Source: Elysia marginata (Eukaryota; Mollusca; Gastropoda; Plakobranchidae). From it: a DNA stretch of 33,911 nucleotides. The notes beneath the pieces were generated by a model that searched no databases, was not told where the DNA came from, and saw only the letters and a program-made list of their open reading frames with translations. The stretch spans positions 3,150 through 37,060 of the forward strand of contig BMAT01008756.1 of assembly GCA_019649035.1 (NCBI GenBank), written 5' to 3'. Both the position numbers and the translations under genes were made by a program. Of the stretch, positions 1 through 12,300 are shown one piece after another. Positions within the stretch are counted from its first letter, which is position 1, and every line of letters begins with the position of its first letter.

Positions 1-700
1 ACAATTGGTCGTATGCCAGTTCTTTCAAATATTTCCTTGTTGGTAACCGTATGCTCCCACCGAATTCCCAAAATTTTTCTAAGACACCGCCCCTCAAAAC
101 CTCTGAGTTTACTTTCAATCCTTTGGTTGGTTCTCCATGTCTCTGAAACATACAGTAAAACAGATCGCACATTAGATGAGTACAATTTCAATTTTGTACC
201 TTTCATTATCCTATTCGACTTCCAGATGTTGTTAAGCTTTTAAGAAGCGGTGGAGGCCATAACTATTCTAGCTGTTATCTCTCTGTTTATTTTACTATCT
301 ACAGTAAGGTAGCATCCAAGATCTTTAAAATCCGTGGCATTTTCCACACTTTTTCCATCAATAAGAACATCACTTTTGGATTTTGTATTGATTTTCATGA
401 ATTTGGACTTGGAGTGACTTATCTTTAACCCGACTGGCCTTGCTGTTGTTTCCACACAACTTGTTTTCTCCTGTATGTCTTTTTTTGAGTGAGATAATAA
501 GGGTATATCACCTGCAAAATCTTCATCCTCAAGATGATTTAATGCCTTCCATGTGATTCCCCTAGGTTGTTGGTTGGTAGCTCTTTTCATTACACCATTA
601 ATAGCTATAAGGACGAGGAGAGGAGATATGATAAAGGCCTTGCCGGACTCCTGATTTTACTGCAAACCAATCACTTTGTTGCCCTCCATGTCTCACGCAG
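1..700 (-). mobile_element. Non-LTR retrotransposon (LINE) fragment, decayed reverse transcriptase
   Basis: Read on the minus strand this is the second half of a LINE reverse transcriptase. From about 700 down to 630 it reads DWFAVKSGVRQG, the RT block before the catalytic site. A frameshift near 625 leads to ISPLLVLIAINGVM, then GITWKALNHLEDEDFAGDIPLLSH, the palm block. It continues through RPVGLKISHSKSKFM and DFKDLGCYLTVDSKINREI to a TAA at 238-240. Past that stop the same frame resumes with KLNNIWKSNRIMKG, LLYVSETWRTNQRIESKL, CLRKILGIRWEH and NKEIFERTG, running off the left edge. This order matches LINE RTs common in marine invertebrates; the exact clade cannot be fixed here. The catalytic FADD is FAGD, so with the stop and the frameshift this copy is dead. 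The 5' part is truncated near 700. Confidence 0.88.
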
Positions 701-1056
701 CACTGATAAAGACGTCAAGTCATTACGCAGTGGTAATGAGAAGAATGAAGTGCTAAAGATGTCAAGTTATTAACTAATGGTAATAAGAAGAAATGCTAAC
801 TAACTTGACATTTTTAGCACTTCATTCTTCTCATTACCACTAGTAACTTACTTGATTTTTTATCAGTTCATTCTTCTCCTTACAACTTGTAACTTCACAC
901 CTTTAGCACTTCATTCTTCTCATTACTCCTGCCAACTAACTTGATATCTTTAATAGCTCATCCTTTTATTACCACTAGTAATACGTTGACATCTTTAGCA
1001 CTTCATTCTTCTTATTACCACTAGACATTACCTTGACATCTTTAGCTGTACTTCTA
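700..1056. repeat. Minisatellite of ~46-bp units that flips orientation at ~800
   Basis: Six degenerate units with consensus CTTGACATCTTTAGCACTTC followed by ATTCTTCTCATTACCACTAG start near 803, 852, 891, 940, 984 and 1033. To the left of about 800 the unit occurs in the opposite orientation, as one full copy (730-770) and partial copies on either side (706-728, 776-799). The array directly abuts the truncated end of the LINE fragment. Confidence 0.85.
730..840. repeat. 40-bp near-perfect inverted repeat (hairpin), ~30-nt loop
   Basis: The arm at 730-770 (GTGGTAATGAGAAGAATGAA onward) and the reverse complement of 800-840 agree at all but one of about 40 positions. The difference is AAAGATGTC against AAAAATGTC. 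The loop is about 30 nt. This is the orientation switch of the minisatellite and would fold into a long stem in single strand or RNA. Confidence 0.85.
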
Positions 1057-1200
1057 TCATAGTTTAAACAATCTTCTCAGTGGGGGTGGTGTACTTACAA
1101 ACTTCTAAGTGGTGGTGGTGTACTTCTACTATAGTTAAAAAATCTTCTTCGTGGGAGTGGTGTGCTTCTACTATAGTTTTAAAAAATCTGCTCAGCAAAT
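1045..1200. repeat. Second short tandem array, ~42-bp units
   Basis: Units beginning GTACTTCTACTATAGTTT and ending CAGTGGGGGTGGT start near 1049, 1119 and 1162. A shortened unit at 1091 keeps only GTACTT and the GGTGGTGGT end. Reading frames across it are periodic artefacts of the repeat. Confidence 0.7.
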
Positions 1201-2432
1201 ACTCAGAGAAAATTATACAGATAAAGACCTTATGCTCAAATTTATTAATCAAGGGAGATAAACCAGCTATTACTTAACTCGATTTTTCACTTAAAATATA
1301 AACAGCAAATATAACATAAATATTATCTAAACCTACTGAAGAGAAAACAAAAGAGTTAGATGCAAGCAGATTTTATTTCATTCTCAATAAAAAATATAAT
1401 TGCTTTATTAAGTATATCGAAAGTATCTGCTTAAAATTTGCTAAGATGGATAACCTAATAGTTCATAGTGGACGGAATATTTGATATTTCATACATGTGC
1501 ATTAAAAAATACAAAACAAATATTGAAAAAAATGCTCCTGATTGACTCTAATTTGAACCCATCCATAATACAACTAAGTCCCTATCAAAAGTGTACTTGA
1601 GACAGCCAGGGTAAATCAAGACTCAAGTCTTAGCTTAACCACATTAAAATCATAACATACTTTAAATATTGAAAGTTGTTAACTCTTTCAATCATATATC
1701 TTAGAGGCACTTCTACTGAAAGGAACAAAAAAATTTTTTTGGACCAAAGCAGAATTTTTTGTTTTTGTTTTTAAAGCGCTCTTAATTTAAAATAAGACTA
1801 GGTGACTTGTGTCTTATTTATCATGGTTGCTTCACATACACAAATTGTCAATGAAAAGATGAAAATGGGTTTTCACTTCTTTTTACATGCTTATAAAAAA
1901 CATTACTGACTTATGTATACACCATGGTTAGAATAGAACGTTTTTACACTTTTTACATGCTTGGAAGGTTATGTAATTGTCACTTACAGCGTAATCAACG
2001 TACATAACAGTATACAGTAGGAGCCTGTTGATATAATCCACCCTGGGTAGGACTAAAAAGTTTTTTTGATTAAAAGATTATATTAAGCAGTGGCTTTAAT
2101 TTTAGGAATTGGCCTAAAAATCTAGTCTTTATCAAACAAAAGTTGGTCTTAAATAGGACTTATCTTAAGCAAACTCCATTGTGTACCTGCATTGAAGATC
2201 AGAAGATCTGTAAAGCCGATGCTTCTAGGGCATAAAAACTTGTCACTTTTAATATACATAACTGCCTTTCAGATAAAACACAAAGCAGTCATAAAACATA
2301 GAATAAGGTAGCAACCATTAAATGAGGAGCACAAAAACAAAATAACTTCACACAAAAAAGCTCTTTATGACAGCATAACATAAAAACTTTCATTCTAAAT
2401 ATCAAGGCTTTGGTTATTATTCCACTTTAAGT
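1201..2432 (-). other. 3' UTR and downstream flank of the main gene
   Basis: This AT-rich stretch lies downstream of the minus-strand stop codon. No gene or recognisable mobile element is seen. Poly(A)-signal-like hexamers on the minus strand are ATTAAA at 2095-2100 and AATAAA at 1404-1409 and 1372-1377. Any of these could end the transcript, and the sequence alone does not decide which. Confidence 0.4.
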
Positions 2433-2528
2433 TTAGCCATATAACTGGTGTTCAAAGGGACTGTAGTTGATACCATACTCTGGACGTCTCTGTGGTCTGA
2501 ACAGAAGGCCTTCATACTGACGGAATAC
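2433..2528 (-). CDS. Main gene, terminal exon with stop codon
   Basis: The acceptor is GTTTATCTCCTTAG. In phase 0 it encodes VFRQYEGLLFRPQRRPEYG then INYSPFEHQLYG and TAA (plus strand TTA at 2433-2435). If the upstream exon ends at its alternative donor (phase 2), the same acceptor reads YSVSMKAFCSDHRDVQSM and further to a TAA at 2417-2419, a different C-terminus. The Tyr/Pro/Arg pattern of the phase-0 reading looks more like a conserved tail. Confidence 0.78.
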   Translation of the reverse strand, partial: VFRQYEGLLFRPQRRPEYGINYSPFEHQLYG

Positions 2529-5500
2529 CTAAGGAGATAAACAAAAATAATTTTTTTTGCCGTGGGTTGGGTGAGGTAGGGGTGGGGATGGGGATGGAGA
2601 GGGGAATACTACCCTCATTAGAAAAAAAAAAAGTTGGATATCGTCAGAACCACAGGAAAAGCAAGAAAAAAATGGCTTTGGTGAATGACTTAGTTTCTTC
2701 TCCTCTTGTGGAAAAAAAATGGAGAGAACACCTTATAGCTCTGATTTTTTCAAAAATTTTCTGTATGCTTTTTATGTGGATACATTAATGCATACAGATT
2801 CAACTCATAAAAAGTCTTTTTATTGAAACTTTTTAGTAATATTTCAGATAAAAAGAAGGACCAAAACACTCATATCTATATGCCTCCTATTTATTATTGA
2901 AGAGTCCCTCTTTTAATACATCAGTTTTGCAGTGACAAAATTTGAACTTATGCATAAGCCCGAGGTTTCAAGAATCTCATGCATATGTTTTCATGGTTTT
3001 CAAAGGCGTTAAAGTAATGAAATGGTTGCACCTTGATCAGTCGCATTTTTGTAACCACTTTGGAATGAATGACACAAGGACAAATACCCTGATATGTGCA
3101 TGTGTTTGATGCATATACAGGAATTCCTATACAAAACAAACACATAACAGTGGTTTCAGTACTATGTGTCTTTGTGTGAGTATGCAAATCTGTAATATTC
3201 GAGAAAAAACTAAGTCATAATTTTTAACATTGTTTACTATATACAAATACCAGATCCAGCAAGAAAGATGCACCTGAAGCTGATGTACCATAATCTAACA
3301 AAAAAGTTAATTTCGCCAAAATGCCAGTATGCGTCCTTTTATCATGTATATATTTCACAAGGTAGTTTTTTTGGATGCAGAATGCTTTGGAAACTTGTGT
3401 GCATTTGAGATAGCTTATCGCTAATAGATTTGCCTTTATTCAAAATGTTGACGAAAGCTATGACGAAGTCCCAACCCAATTATCCAAAGTGTGGGTTCAG
3501 GTATGACTTTTTTAAATTCTTGATCATTTCTTAAATTATGATGTATTGTGGGCATGATGACTTACGTTTTATAGCAACATTTACAAAAAAAAGAAAAAAA
3601 AATTTCATAAAGAGGTTTAGGATACTCTGAAAGTAAAACAATTACACAAAACAGAAAACGTCTCTTCTTAAATCTTCATGTTCTATCAAATTAAAATATG
3701 TTCATTGTGAACACTGCCAAATTGATATTCACAGACGTTTCTTAACTTCTTTGTCCTACACTGAAATAGATACTCCTGTATCATGTGAGTGTGTCAGTAT
3801 AGAACTTTACATAAAGCCTTAACAATTACAACTCACTAAACTCAATGAAGACAAGGTGAATACAAGTGTCCACAGGGGTCCACCGTGTGAATGAGCTTAT
3901 GACTTACAAACAAAGAAAACGCAATATTTTTATTACACAAGATGTCTGCATGTAAGGTGACCCTGGGGCAATACCACACCATACTTTTTCAAGGGACAAT
4001 TCCGTAATGGGCAATTCCACATTTTCTAAAAAAAAGGGGAATAGCCCTGTTAATGATTCTGTGCCTAAATTTTGTTTCCCTTTGAATGGTTTACTTCAAA
4101 AGCTGTTACAATGGCCTGAAGTGCTTAGTTCAGCCTCAACAGTAGCTGTGGAATTTCCCAAGTGTGCAATTGCCCCTGGTCTATAGGAAAAAAATATTCT
4201 TCAAACCGTAGAGTGGGGTCACTAATACCATCCGGGGTGACTAAGACCAATACCCAGGTTACTGTTTTTTATTCAATTACAATGTAACTAATCTGTAAAG
4301 TTGCACAAATTTGTTTGAATAATATAATATAACCATTTATCTAAATGAAAAAAATAACAAGTGTCAAGCAGAAGTCATTTAATGCAGATACAAGGTTATT
4401 GTTGCTAGTCCATTAAAATCAAATAAAAAAGGGTGGTCATAGTCACCCCTATCATTGGGGGTCACATCGCTTGAAAATGCAGAAAACCTGAAGCAAGTGA
4501 TGTGGAAAACAAAGTTTAACTCACTTTCTTAGGTGGTCTTAATCACATCAGTAAGAGGCTTACTAAAACCAGGTGCTTTTTCACTATGATACAAAAGAGC
4601 TGGTCTTAGTCAGCCCATTTATTTAGGGGTGACTAAGGCCATGCAACTAAAATTCCACCTCATTTTCAAAAATAATGTTCTGTAGTAGAAAAAAATAGTG
4701 GAGAAGGTAGATTTTATCCTTCCCCCAATGTGGAAACATTAAGAAAGGGCATGGGCTCATTATATGAAAATGTTTGATGTGCGGTTGTTAAAATAGTGGT
4801 CTTTGTCACCCCAGTTTACGGAAACTAAAGAAACCCTTTGTCCAATGTGTCTCCTACGCTTGCAAAGCTGCCAGACACCACTGACTGGCAAGACTTCAAC
4901 TTAACACTCAATGTCAGCACCGACCTTCTCTCCCTGCTGTGGAAAACGAGTTGCCAGAAGCTGTTCCTCCAGAGGACTCGGCAGTGGAATCTGAAGGTGA
5001 GCCTTTGGCTTGGTCACCAGGACATATCGACTTTGACGATAGAAAGATAGAGAAAAAAAACAAAAGGGGAAAGAGTTGGGATACAGTTTTAAAAAAAAGG
5101 AAAATCTAATAATAACAATTTTGTAATAAGAATGTTAGAAAATCTTCTGAAAAAAAAAAAATTTCTTTAGCACAGAAATATGTCATTTTTCTTTGACTTA
5201 AATATTGCAAGTAGTTATATTGCTGTTTGCTATAGCTGAAAGAAAAAAAATAATTGAGCAGTGATGCTGTAGGAAATCCTCTTAAGTAAAACTTTTGGAC
5301 TGTTGTACAAAGACATGGTTGGTGTTCTAAAGACAGACAAGTTTATTTCCTTTTGTTGAACGCAACTATTCTGTACTAGCTACACAAAGCCCTCATAATG
5401 ATATGTAAGGAGGCATGAAACATGAGTCGTTAGATTTATGAGGGTTTTGGCGGAAGGGAAGGCAGCTTTAAGGGATATGCTGAAGTAGGTAAACCAAAAG

Positions 5501-8500
5501 TGTCTCATGCATTTTAATTTTTTTCTATCTATAAACAGCATTCTTTCAGGGTCTAAGGTCAAATTTGCAACAGGCAACTTTAAAAAGCTTATTTATAAGT
5601 CTCTCTCATGCCTAGACGGGATCCTAGAGCCTAATGTAATGAAGGTAATGAGGGCACCCTGAAATTAGCTAGGTTATAATGTATGGCAACCTGACCCTGA
5701 CAGGACTCACTGGCATTTGCTTGGGATGGACTTGCTTGACTTGGGTCTCACAGCTCGCGGATTACGAGGATCTAGCAGCCAAGGGTCAATGCTTTCTGCC
5801 AGGTCAATGACGGCAGGAGTACAGGAGTCTGCTTCAGTGTCTCTTAGCTTAAACCTGTAAAAAGTTGAGAATGACATATCATTTAGAAATAGAGCTTTAG
5901 CCCAATTGAAACGTGTAAGTGTTTAAGAATCATAATTATATCATTTAGAATTAGTGCACTAACGCAGTTTAAACCTGTAAGTGTTTAAGAATGATATATG
6001 ATTTAGAATCAACGCTTTAGGACGTTTTATGAGGCAAAGGAGTTTTGATCTTATAACTGTCACCTCAGGACGCTGAACTTAAAAGAGCAGGGATAGGCAG
6101 ACCAATAAGTTTATAGATGGATTTGCTCATTTGATGGGATAGCTACTGAAGTGGGCAGACAAAAAATGTAGGACCTTAATCGCCGACGCCAACTGACACG
6201 GCACTTAGGATTATACACAAAAAGTTCAATGACTTTATGAGGGAAAACACATTATTATTTTGTACTTATTTCAAAGAAGGTCAGAAGAGAAATCTTTCAC
6301 CTAAACAATTTAGCTAAAAACTAAATTTTCCTAAATTTGTTTTGGACATTAATTTTTCAGGATCTTGTTTCCTTTTTAGTTTTTGGTGACTATTATCTAA
6401 TGAATGTAAACGGAAAAACGAAATCAATGTTATATTAATGATAAGTATCGTATAAATTCGGTGCTATGTAAATGTGGGCATCGTTGCAATTGTTTTCACA
6501 AAGAATTAAGTTCACTTGAAAACATCTAATAACGTATTTAAAGCTAGGAGTACTTGAATAAGTGATAAGGAGGTTTGCAATACAAACAAATTGCTGCCAT
6601 TAGAGTTCTAACAGCCTTGGGATACAGAACTATTGTACCTAAATGGCTTTTCGTGACTTAGCTCCGCCTTCAACCTTCGCCCAGCCTCCGCTTCTAACTG
6701 GCGAGCTATACTCTCTCCATTATATTGGTTCAGACGAAGATGTTGTTGTTGTTGCTGTTGTTGACTTTGTTGGTTATGATGGCGCTGGATGCTCCTACGG
6801 CGAGCTTCACCAGCCCCAGCAGCAGTGTGGGGGCGGGACGATACTGGTGTTGGGGCGGGACCTGTCATGGCAGAGGGGCGTGATCCATGGACAGTAGAAG
6901 CTCTTGCTGGTACCGTGGGCGGAGTCGGTGGAGGAGGGGCAGAGCCAGAGAGAAGACCATGGGGGTGTGCTCGTCTCTCAAACAGTTGAGTCTCTGTGAC
7001 AGTGTGAGTACATTTTTTGGTTTGTAGATGCAACTAGAATGTTATACAGTAAAAGGTACTTCGAGTCAACATCGATTAGAGAAACGCTTACTTAAAGTCA
7101 AATCTTTTTGGCAGTACCATTACGTATTCATGTATATTTTTGTAATGGTTAAAGTCAACTCTTGTTTTAAGTCTACAATATATTTTTTGCTGTTTTGAGG
7201 TGTCAACTTTATCACATTTCCACTGTTTTTGTAAATGACGAAAGCATTATATTCAGTCTACAATCAAGCTTTTGGCCGAGAGCGTTGGCTACGGCATTGC
7301 CTCTAGTTGTATAAAACCATTTCCTTACGTGTATGTTGTGTAGTCATATGATTATATAAATCCGGAATTCTATACAAGAAATCCATTAATTACACTGTTC
7401 TACTTTCAGTAAAATTACAAAAGTCCTACCAGATTCATCGGCTAATCAATAGTAATTATTGTGCCATCTCATAAAGCAGAAAAACACCTATTTTTTTTAC
7501 TTAAACTGCTTAGACATGATAAACAAAGTCAAATGAAAAGCTATCCTTGATCTAAAGAAATAACTCTGATACCATTTCTGGGTCAACCAAGCTCAATATC
7601 CGGCCTGGCCTTGACTAGACGATGTGACCATTGCGTAGACGTTTAAAATCCTATCTTGACTTACTTGACTTACTGTCCGTTCGCTGCGACTTCAACTGAT
7701 GTCTCTGCCTAGGCTGATCTGCATATTGCTGTCGTCAGGTGCTATCTATTCTTAACTATTAACTTCGTACAAACGTCTAATTTCTAAGACAATATATTAC
7801 GTAACTCCCAAAACAGAGATTTACCTTGGGCAACTAGGCGACGCTGCAGCTGCTCCTGTTTCCGGGCTTGAATAGCCTGCCTCCGTCGCTCGGCGTTCTG
7901 CGAGCGAAGCTCTTTTTGCATGCGGATGAGCATATGTCTGCGAAAGAAAAGCGTCAATCTGAGCCCTTAAATACAGTCAGGCTTGAGGCTGCTGTCGTGA
8001 ATTCCAAGTCAATGTTCTAAAACTTAAGTTTGGCCATTTTTCACCATGGGGTGATTACTTTTTTTCTAATTAAACATTGAGTTTGATCGAAACGATGAAA
8101 GCCTAAATTCGTTTCTATCCAAGCGTGAAAAAATTATTTTATTGTAAGAAAATGGTGGCCCTTCCGTCAGCCTAGTAGACTAGCTACAATGGGTTACTAG
8201 TGAGACCGAATTACCTTTCCACCTGTCGCTCATGCCAGTCCTCAGAGAAAGCCTGGTCGCAGTTTCTGTATAAAGTTTCGCTAGTCAACGGATTCCTGGT
8301 ATGGACAACCAAAAATAGGATCAATATCAATCTATGTGCAGGAAAAAATTCATAAAGACGATTTTAAAGCAGGAAATTGCAGCGGAAAAGCTCAAGCTCT
8401 AGTCAAAAGAGAATTAAGACATGATTTTATGGATTACTTATTTATACTTAAGGGTTGTTTTTCGTCTACTTTCAACTACTCCTATAGTTGCCGGTCTCGA

Positions 8501-9008
8501 CAATGTGAAGAAAAAAGAAATATACAATCAAACAAGTACACCTATCTATAAAAATAACAGGAACAAAAAAGCACACCAAAAAAGTTTGAGTTATCCAAAA
8601 GGCATATTCCTTTAAAAATCGGAATAAGGCTCAACGGTATCAAAATCAAAACTGAATTTAATTTAGAATATATTGTAATAATATATTTCGCGTGACATAT
8701 AAACGTAATACAGTCACATAAGGCATGCAGGGCCGGCCTTGACTCACCGAGAAAGTTTCTTGTATCTAACAAGAGATGTGTCGAATGCCGTCTGCAGATC
8801 CTTGTTACGTGCACAAAGAGGGTAAATTGGAAAGAAAAAAATAAAGAGGAATAAATATAAATACATTTAACAGAAAAAAATCTTACTTATAAGAACGTTG
8901 AAAAGCGGGGCTATTATGTTGCTGCTGATGCCGTTAACGCTAGCATTGATGTTGAAGTAGTATCAACAGCAGTAGCAGCAGCAGCAGTAGTAGTAGTAGT
9001 AGTAGTAA

Positions 9009-9079
<71 letters not shown>

Positions 9080-9136
9080 ATACTAGTACATTGTAGTAGT
9101 AGTAGCAGTAGTAGTAGTAGTAATAATAATAATAAC

Positions 9137-9167
<31 letters not shown>

Positions 9168-9294
9168 GGAGGAGGAGGAGGAGGAAGAAGAGTAAGAGTA
9201 GGAGGAGTAAGAGTATTAGTAGTAGTAGGAGGAGGATTAGTAATAGTAGAAGCAGTAGAAAGAGTAGTAGTAGTAAAAGTGGCAGTAGTAGTAA

Positions 9295-9360
<66 letters not shown>

Positions 9361-12300
9361 CAATAACAGTAGTAGTAGCACAAGTGGTAACAGTGCGAGA
9401 TATCAAAGACCATGGGTAGTTTTGATATTTACGGTAGCTAATTTATATGAGAAAAAAAACACACACAATGACATTTAACAAGAAAACGAAACAATAGATA
9501 TTCAAAATACTAAATTGTTTTAATCGTTCCATAGAAAAGTTGTATCATTTCTTTTTTTTTTTTGTCCTTTTATATTTTTGCACACGTTTTATATGGCATT
9601 ATTGGACAACACAGTATAAAATTAAGCCAACTACTTTGCAATCTTCCCTCGTCAGGAATATAGCTGTTCGAATCTGGTGTCTTCTAGGCTCTTTTCCCAG
9701 ACATCTATGGCATTGAGACACGGGTATTCCAGGAGCTATTAAGTATTATGTTTAATACTTGTGGAGAAAAACAATCCCACTGTGTTTAATTTCATTCTCA
9801 TAAGACATTTTTTGCGAGTGAGATTCCGATGGTTTTTTACTGTAACGATCTCTTAAACAAGGTTATTGTTACATGCCATAGCTGATCGGACAAGCAGAAG
9901 AATCAGGGAAAAAGGTTTTCACCGTCCAATATCAACTGTTATGTCCTTATTGAAACCAACACGAATATATCGATAGACCCTAAACCACTGTATGGAGGAG
10001 ACTGGTCGATATCTCTTCTCTTCAAATTCAACAACGGCACTTTGGATTTAACCATGCTTCAGAAATGCATTAATGGCATTTTATTATGGTGACAAGGGGT
10101 CAAAGCGACAGCAACAAGAAAAAAAACTAGAAACATTGAAAAGAAAACTACCATAAAAAGTAGAATGAGGTTTCGATGAAATTTTAAATGAAAATTGCGC
10201 ATGAAAATAACGATTGGTTGAGTCTTTACTTTTACTGGTTTTTAATGCTAATAATAAAAAAAACAGCATCTGCAAAAGTTTTTGAAAGCTCCCTAAAAAG
10301 AAAAAAAAGTATCTGAAACACTTTTTGAAAGCTCCTTTCTTTTTTCTGTTGAAGTTCTATATTTTATAGAGTCGTTAAGTATTTCAGGCTGTTTTTTTTA
10401 AAGAGACCGTATCTATTTATCTTCTGACCTGTCTTTCAAAGCTATCGCCAGTGTAGAGGTAGCACGAAGAAAAAAATTAAAATGATTCCGAATTTTTATT
10501 ATATATTCGTACTTTCTAAATATCCATTTTATGTTGTAAATATTCAGTTACATATTTTTAGACCTAAAGTTATCAAATTTCCGACCAAGTTTTAAATAAT
10601 CAATAAATTAATAGCAAACTTTTGTTAATAAAAATCTCCGATTGAAAACTATTTTTCGGGGTTGCGTCACATTTTCCCTATCATAAACTTTGATAGAGAC
10701 CCTTCGAAGCAGACTGTCCCAGTAGTATCGCGCTGACTTGAAGCTTTTAGGAGCGTAGGAGGAGCGAACGAATGTTTGACCAAAGGGTCACATGTCTTCC
10801 AGTATTGTTTGGTGATTTTCTAAAGCCACCGTTATCATTTTCCGTTTGAGAAGAGATATGACCCCATTGTCTATGAGTGATAAATGGATTCAGGTACTTC
10901 AGAACATTTCAATTATTTGTGATAAGTGAATCCCAGAAAGATATCTGTTCTAGTGTAACTGTTCTACTCAAGAGAGATACTTGACAAATGGGAATATTAT
11001 GGAAGGCAATGAAAAGTGTCACTTTATATGTTCACAGTATAATCTTAAATATGAGAGAGGAGTAGTAGAAAATGAGATGAACAGAGAGGCAAGAAAAGGT
11101 TTTAGGACAGAGAAGTTCTTCGTGTTTAAATACAATATTATTTCAAGGGTTCAAATAGAGAGATTGAAATAAAGTTAAGTATCTATTTCCCAACAAACAG
11201 ACAGAGATAGAAAGCGAGAGGGGGAGGGAGGGGTAGAGAGAGAGAGCGTCAGTTACAAATACACAAACACTCACAAAAAGCAGAAAGAACCTATTAACGT
11301 ATTGATATGGAAGAATCCTGAATGGAAGTGAAAAAAGTAAAAACAGAACGCAAGGGCTGTCTGAGCAGTTGAGCTTGAGTGAATAGGCATGTCTAAAAAG
11401 GTACCCCAAACACTCCGAAACAAGGGAAAGGAAACGAGGCAATATAATTAGACAAACGTGATATGACTGGATTCTGGTGCAGATGAATAAATACTTTTAT
11501 TGTGCACATGGATGAAGTGATAAAAAGGAACTAAATGGACGTTTGACAAGTAGTTGGCATAAAGGTAAAAAAAAGAGTACAATTGAATGTAAACAAATTT
11601 TGCAAGTTTCTAAATGTCATACAGAAGAATCTAATTCTGTTAAATTTTAATTCATTTCAAAGATTTTAAAATTTCTCAGGCTCCTTAGAAACTCTAAAGC
11701 TTACAGACTTTGTATCGTAACGGTCGGTCTGTTCATTAAAAAATACTACGCGTTTTGGCTTTAGCACACTGACTAATATGATACAAACCTAAAACTCATG
11801 CAGCAAATAAAATAGGTCGCATACTTTCTCACTGGAGGCATTTGGTTTTACAAAGGTACCCACGGAAATCAACAATCATGCCATAACGAGGGCGGGTGTG
11901 GACAGTAAAATAGTGAACTTGAGATAATAGATGCAGTGAAAAGACTGGTGTACATCTATATTGTTTCATGTAGAAGAGCAGCTAATACAATAAAAATGGC
12001 AGTGGAAACATTGTTATTGGTTGACATTTGTGACCATTTACTTTTAGGGACAGTTAAGTGTATTTCACAGACAATAATAATGACATCTAAAGGTTATCCT
12101 AAGGAAAAGTGCATGAGCATAGGAGTTTTACAACATAGTTTGCGCTAAAGATAAATGTTGCAATAAAGGAGCCGAGACATATTAAAAATATAGCGTCAGT
12201 TTAAATCATCCTTATTGGTTCCAAATTGAGGTAAGAAGCGGTATCGGTATGATTTTCTATTAAATTAAAACACTCGATCTCATAGTAACCATGACTGTGT

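Noticed and set aside
1064..1277. Short open frames on both strands
   Set aside because: They arise from the periodicity of the second minisatellite.
3121..3187. Possible coding segment in the minus-strand frame 2948-3187
   Set aside because: Texture is weak, no splice sites fit the needed phases, and it is not required for the gene model.
8914..9406. Long minus-strand open frames of Leu, Thr or Ile runs
   Set aside because: They are translations of the trinucleotide microsatellite with no other protein content.
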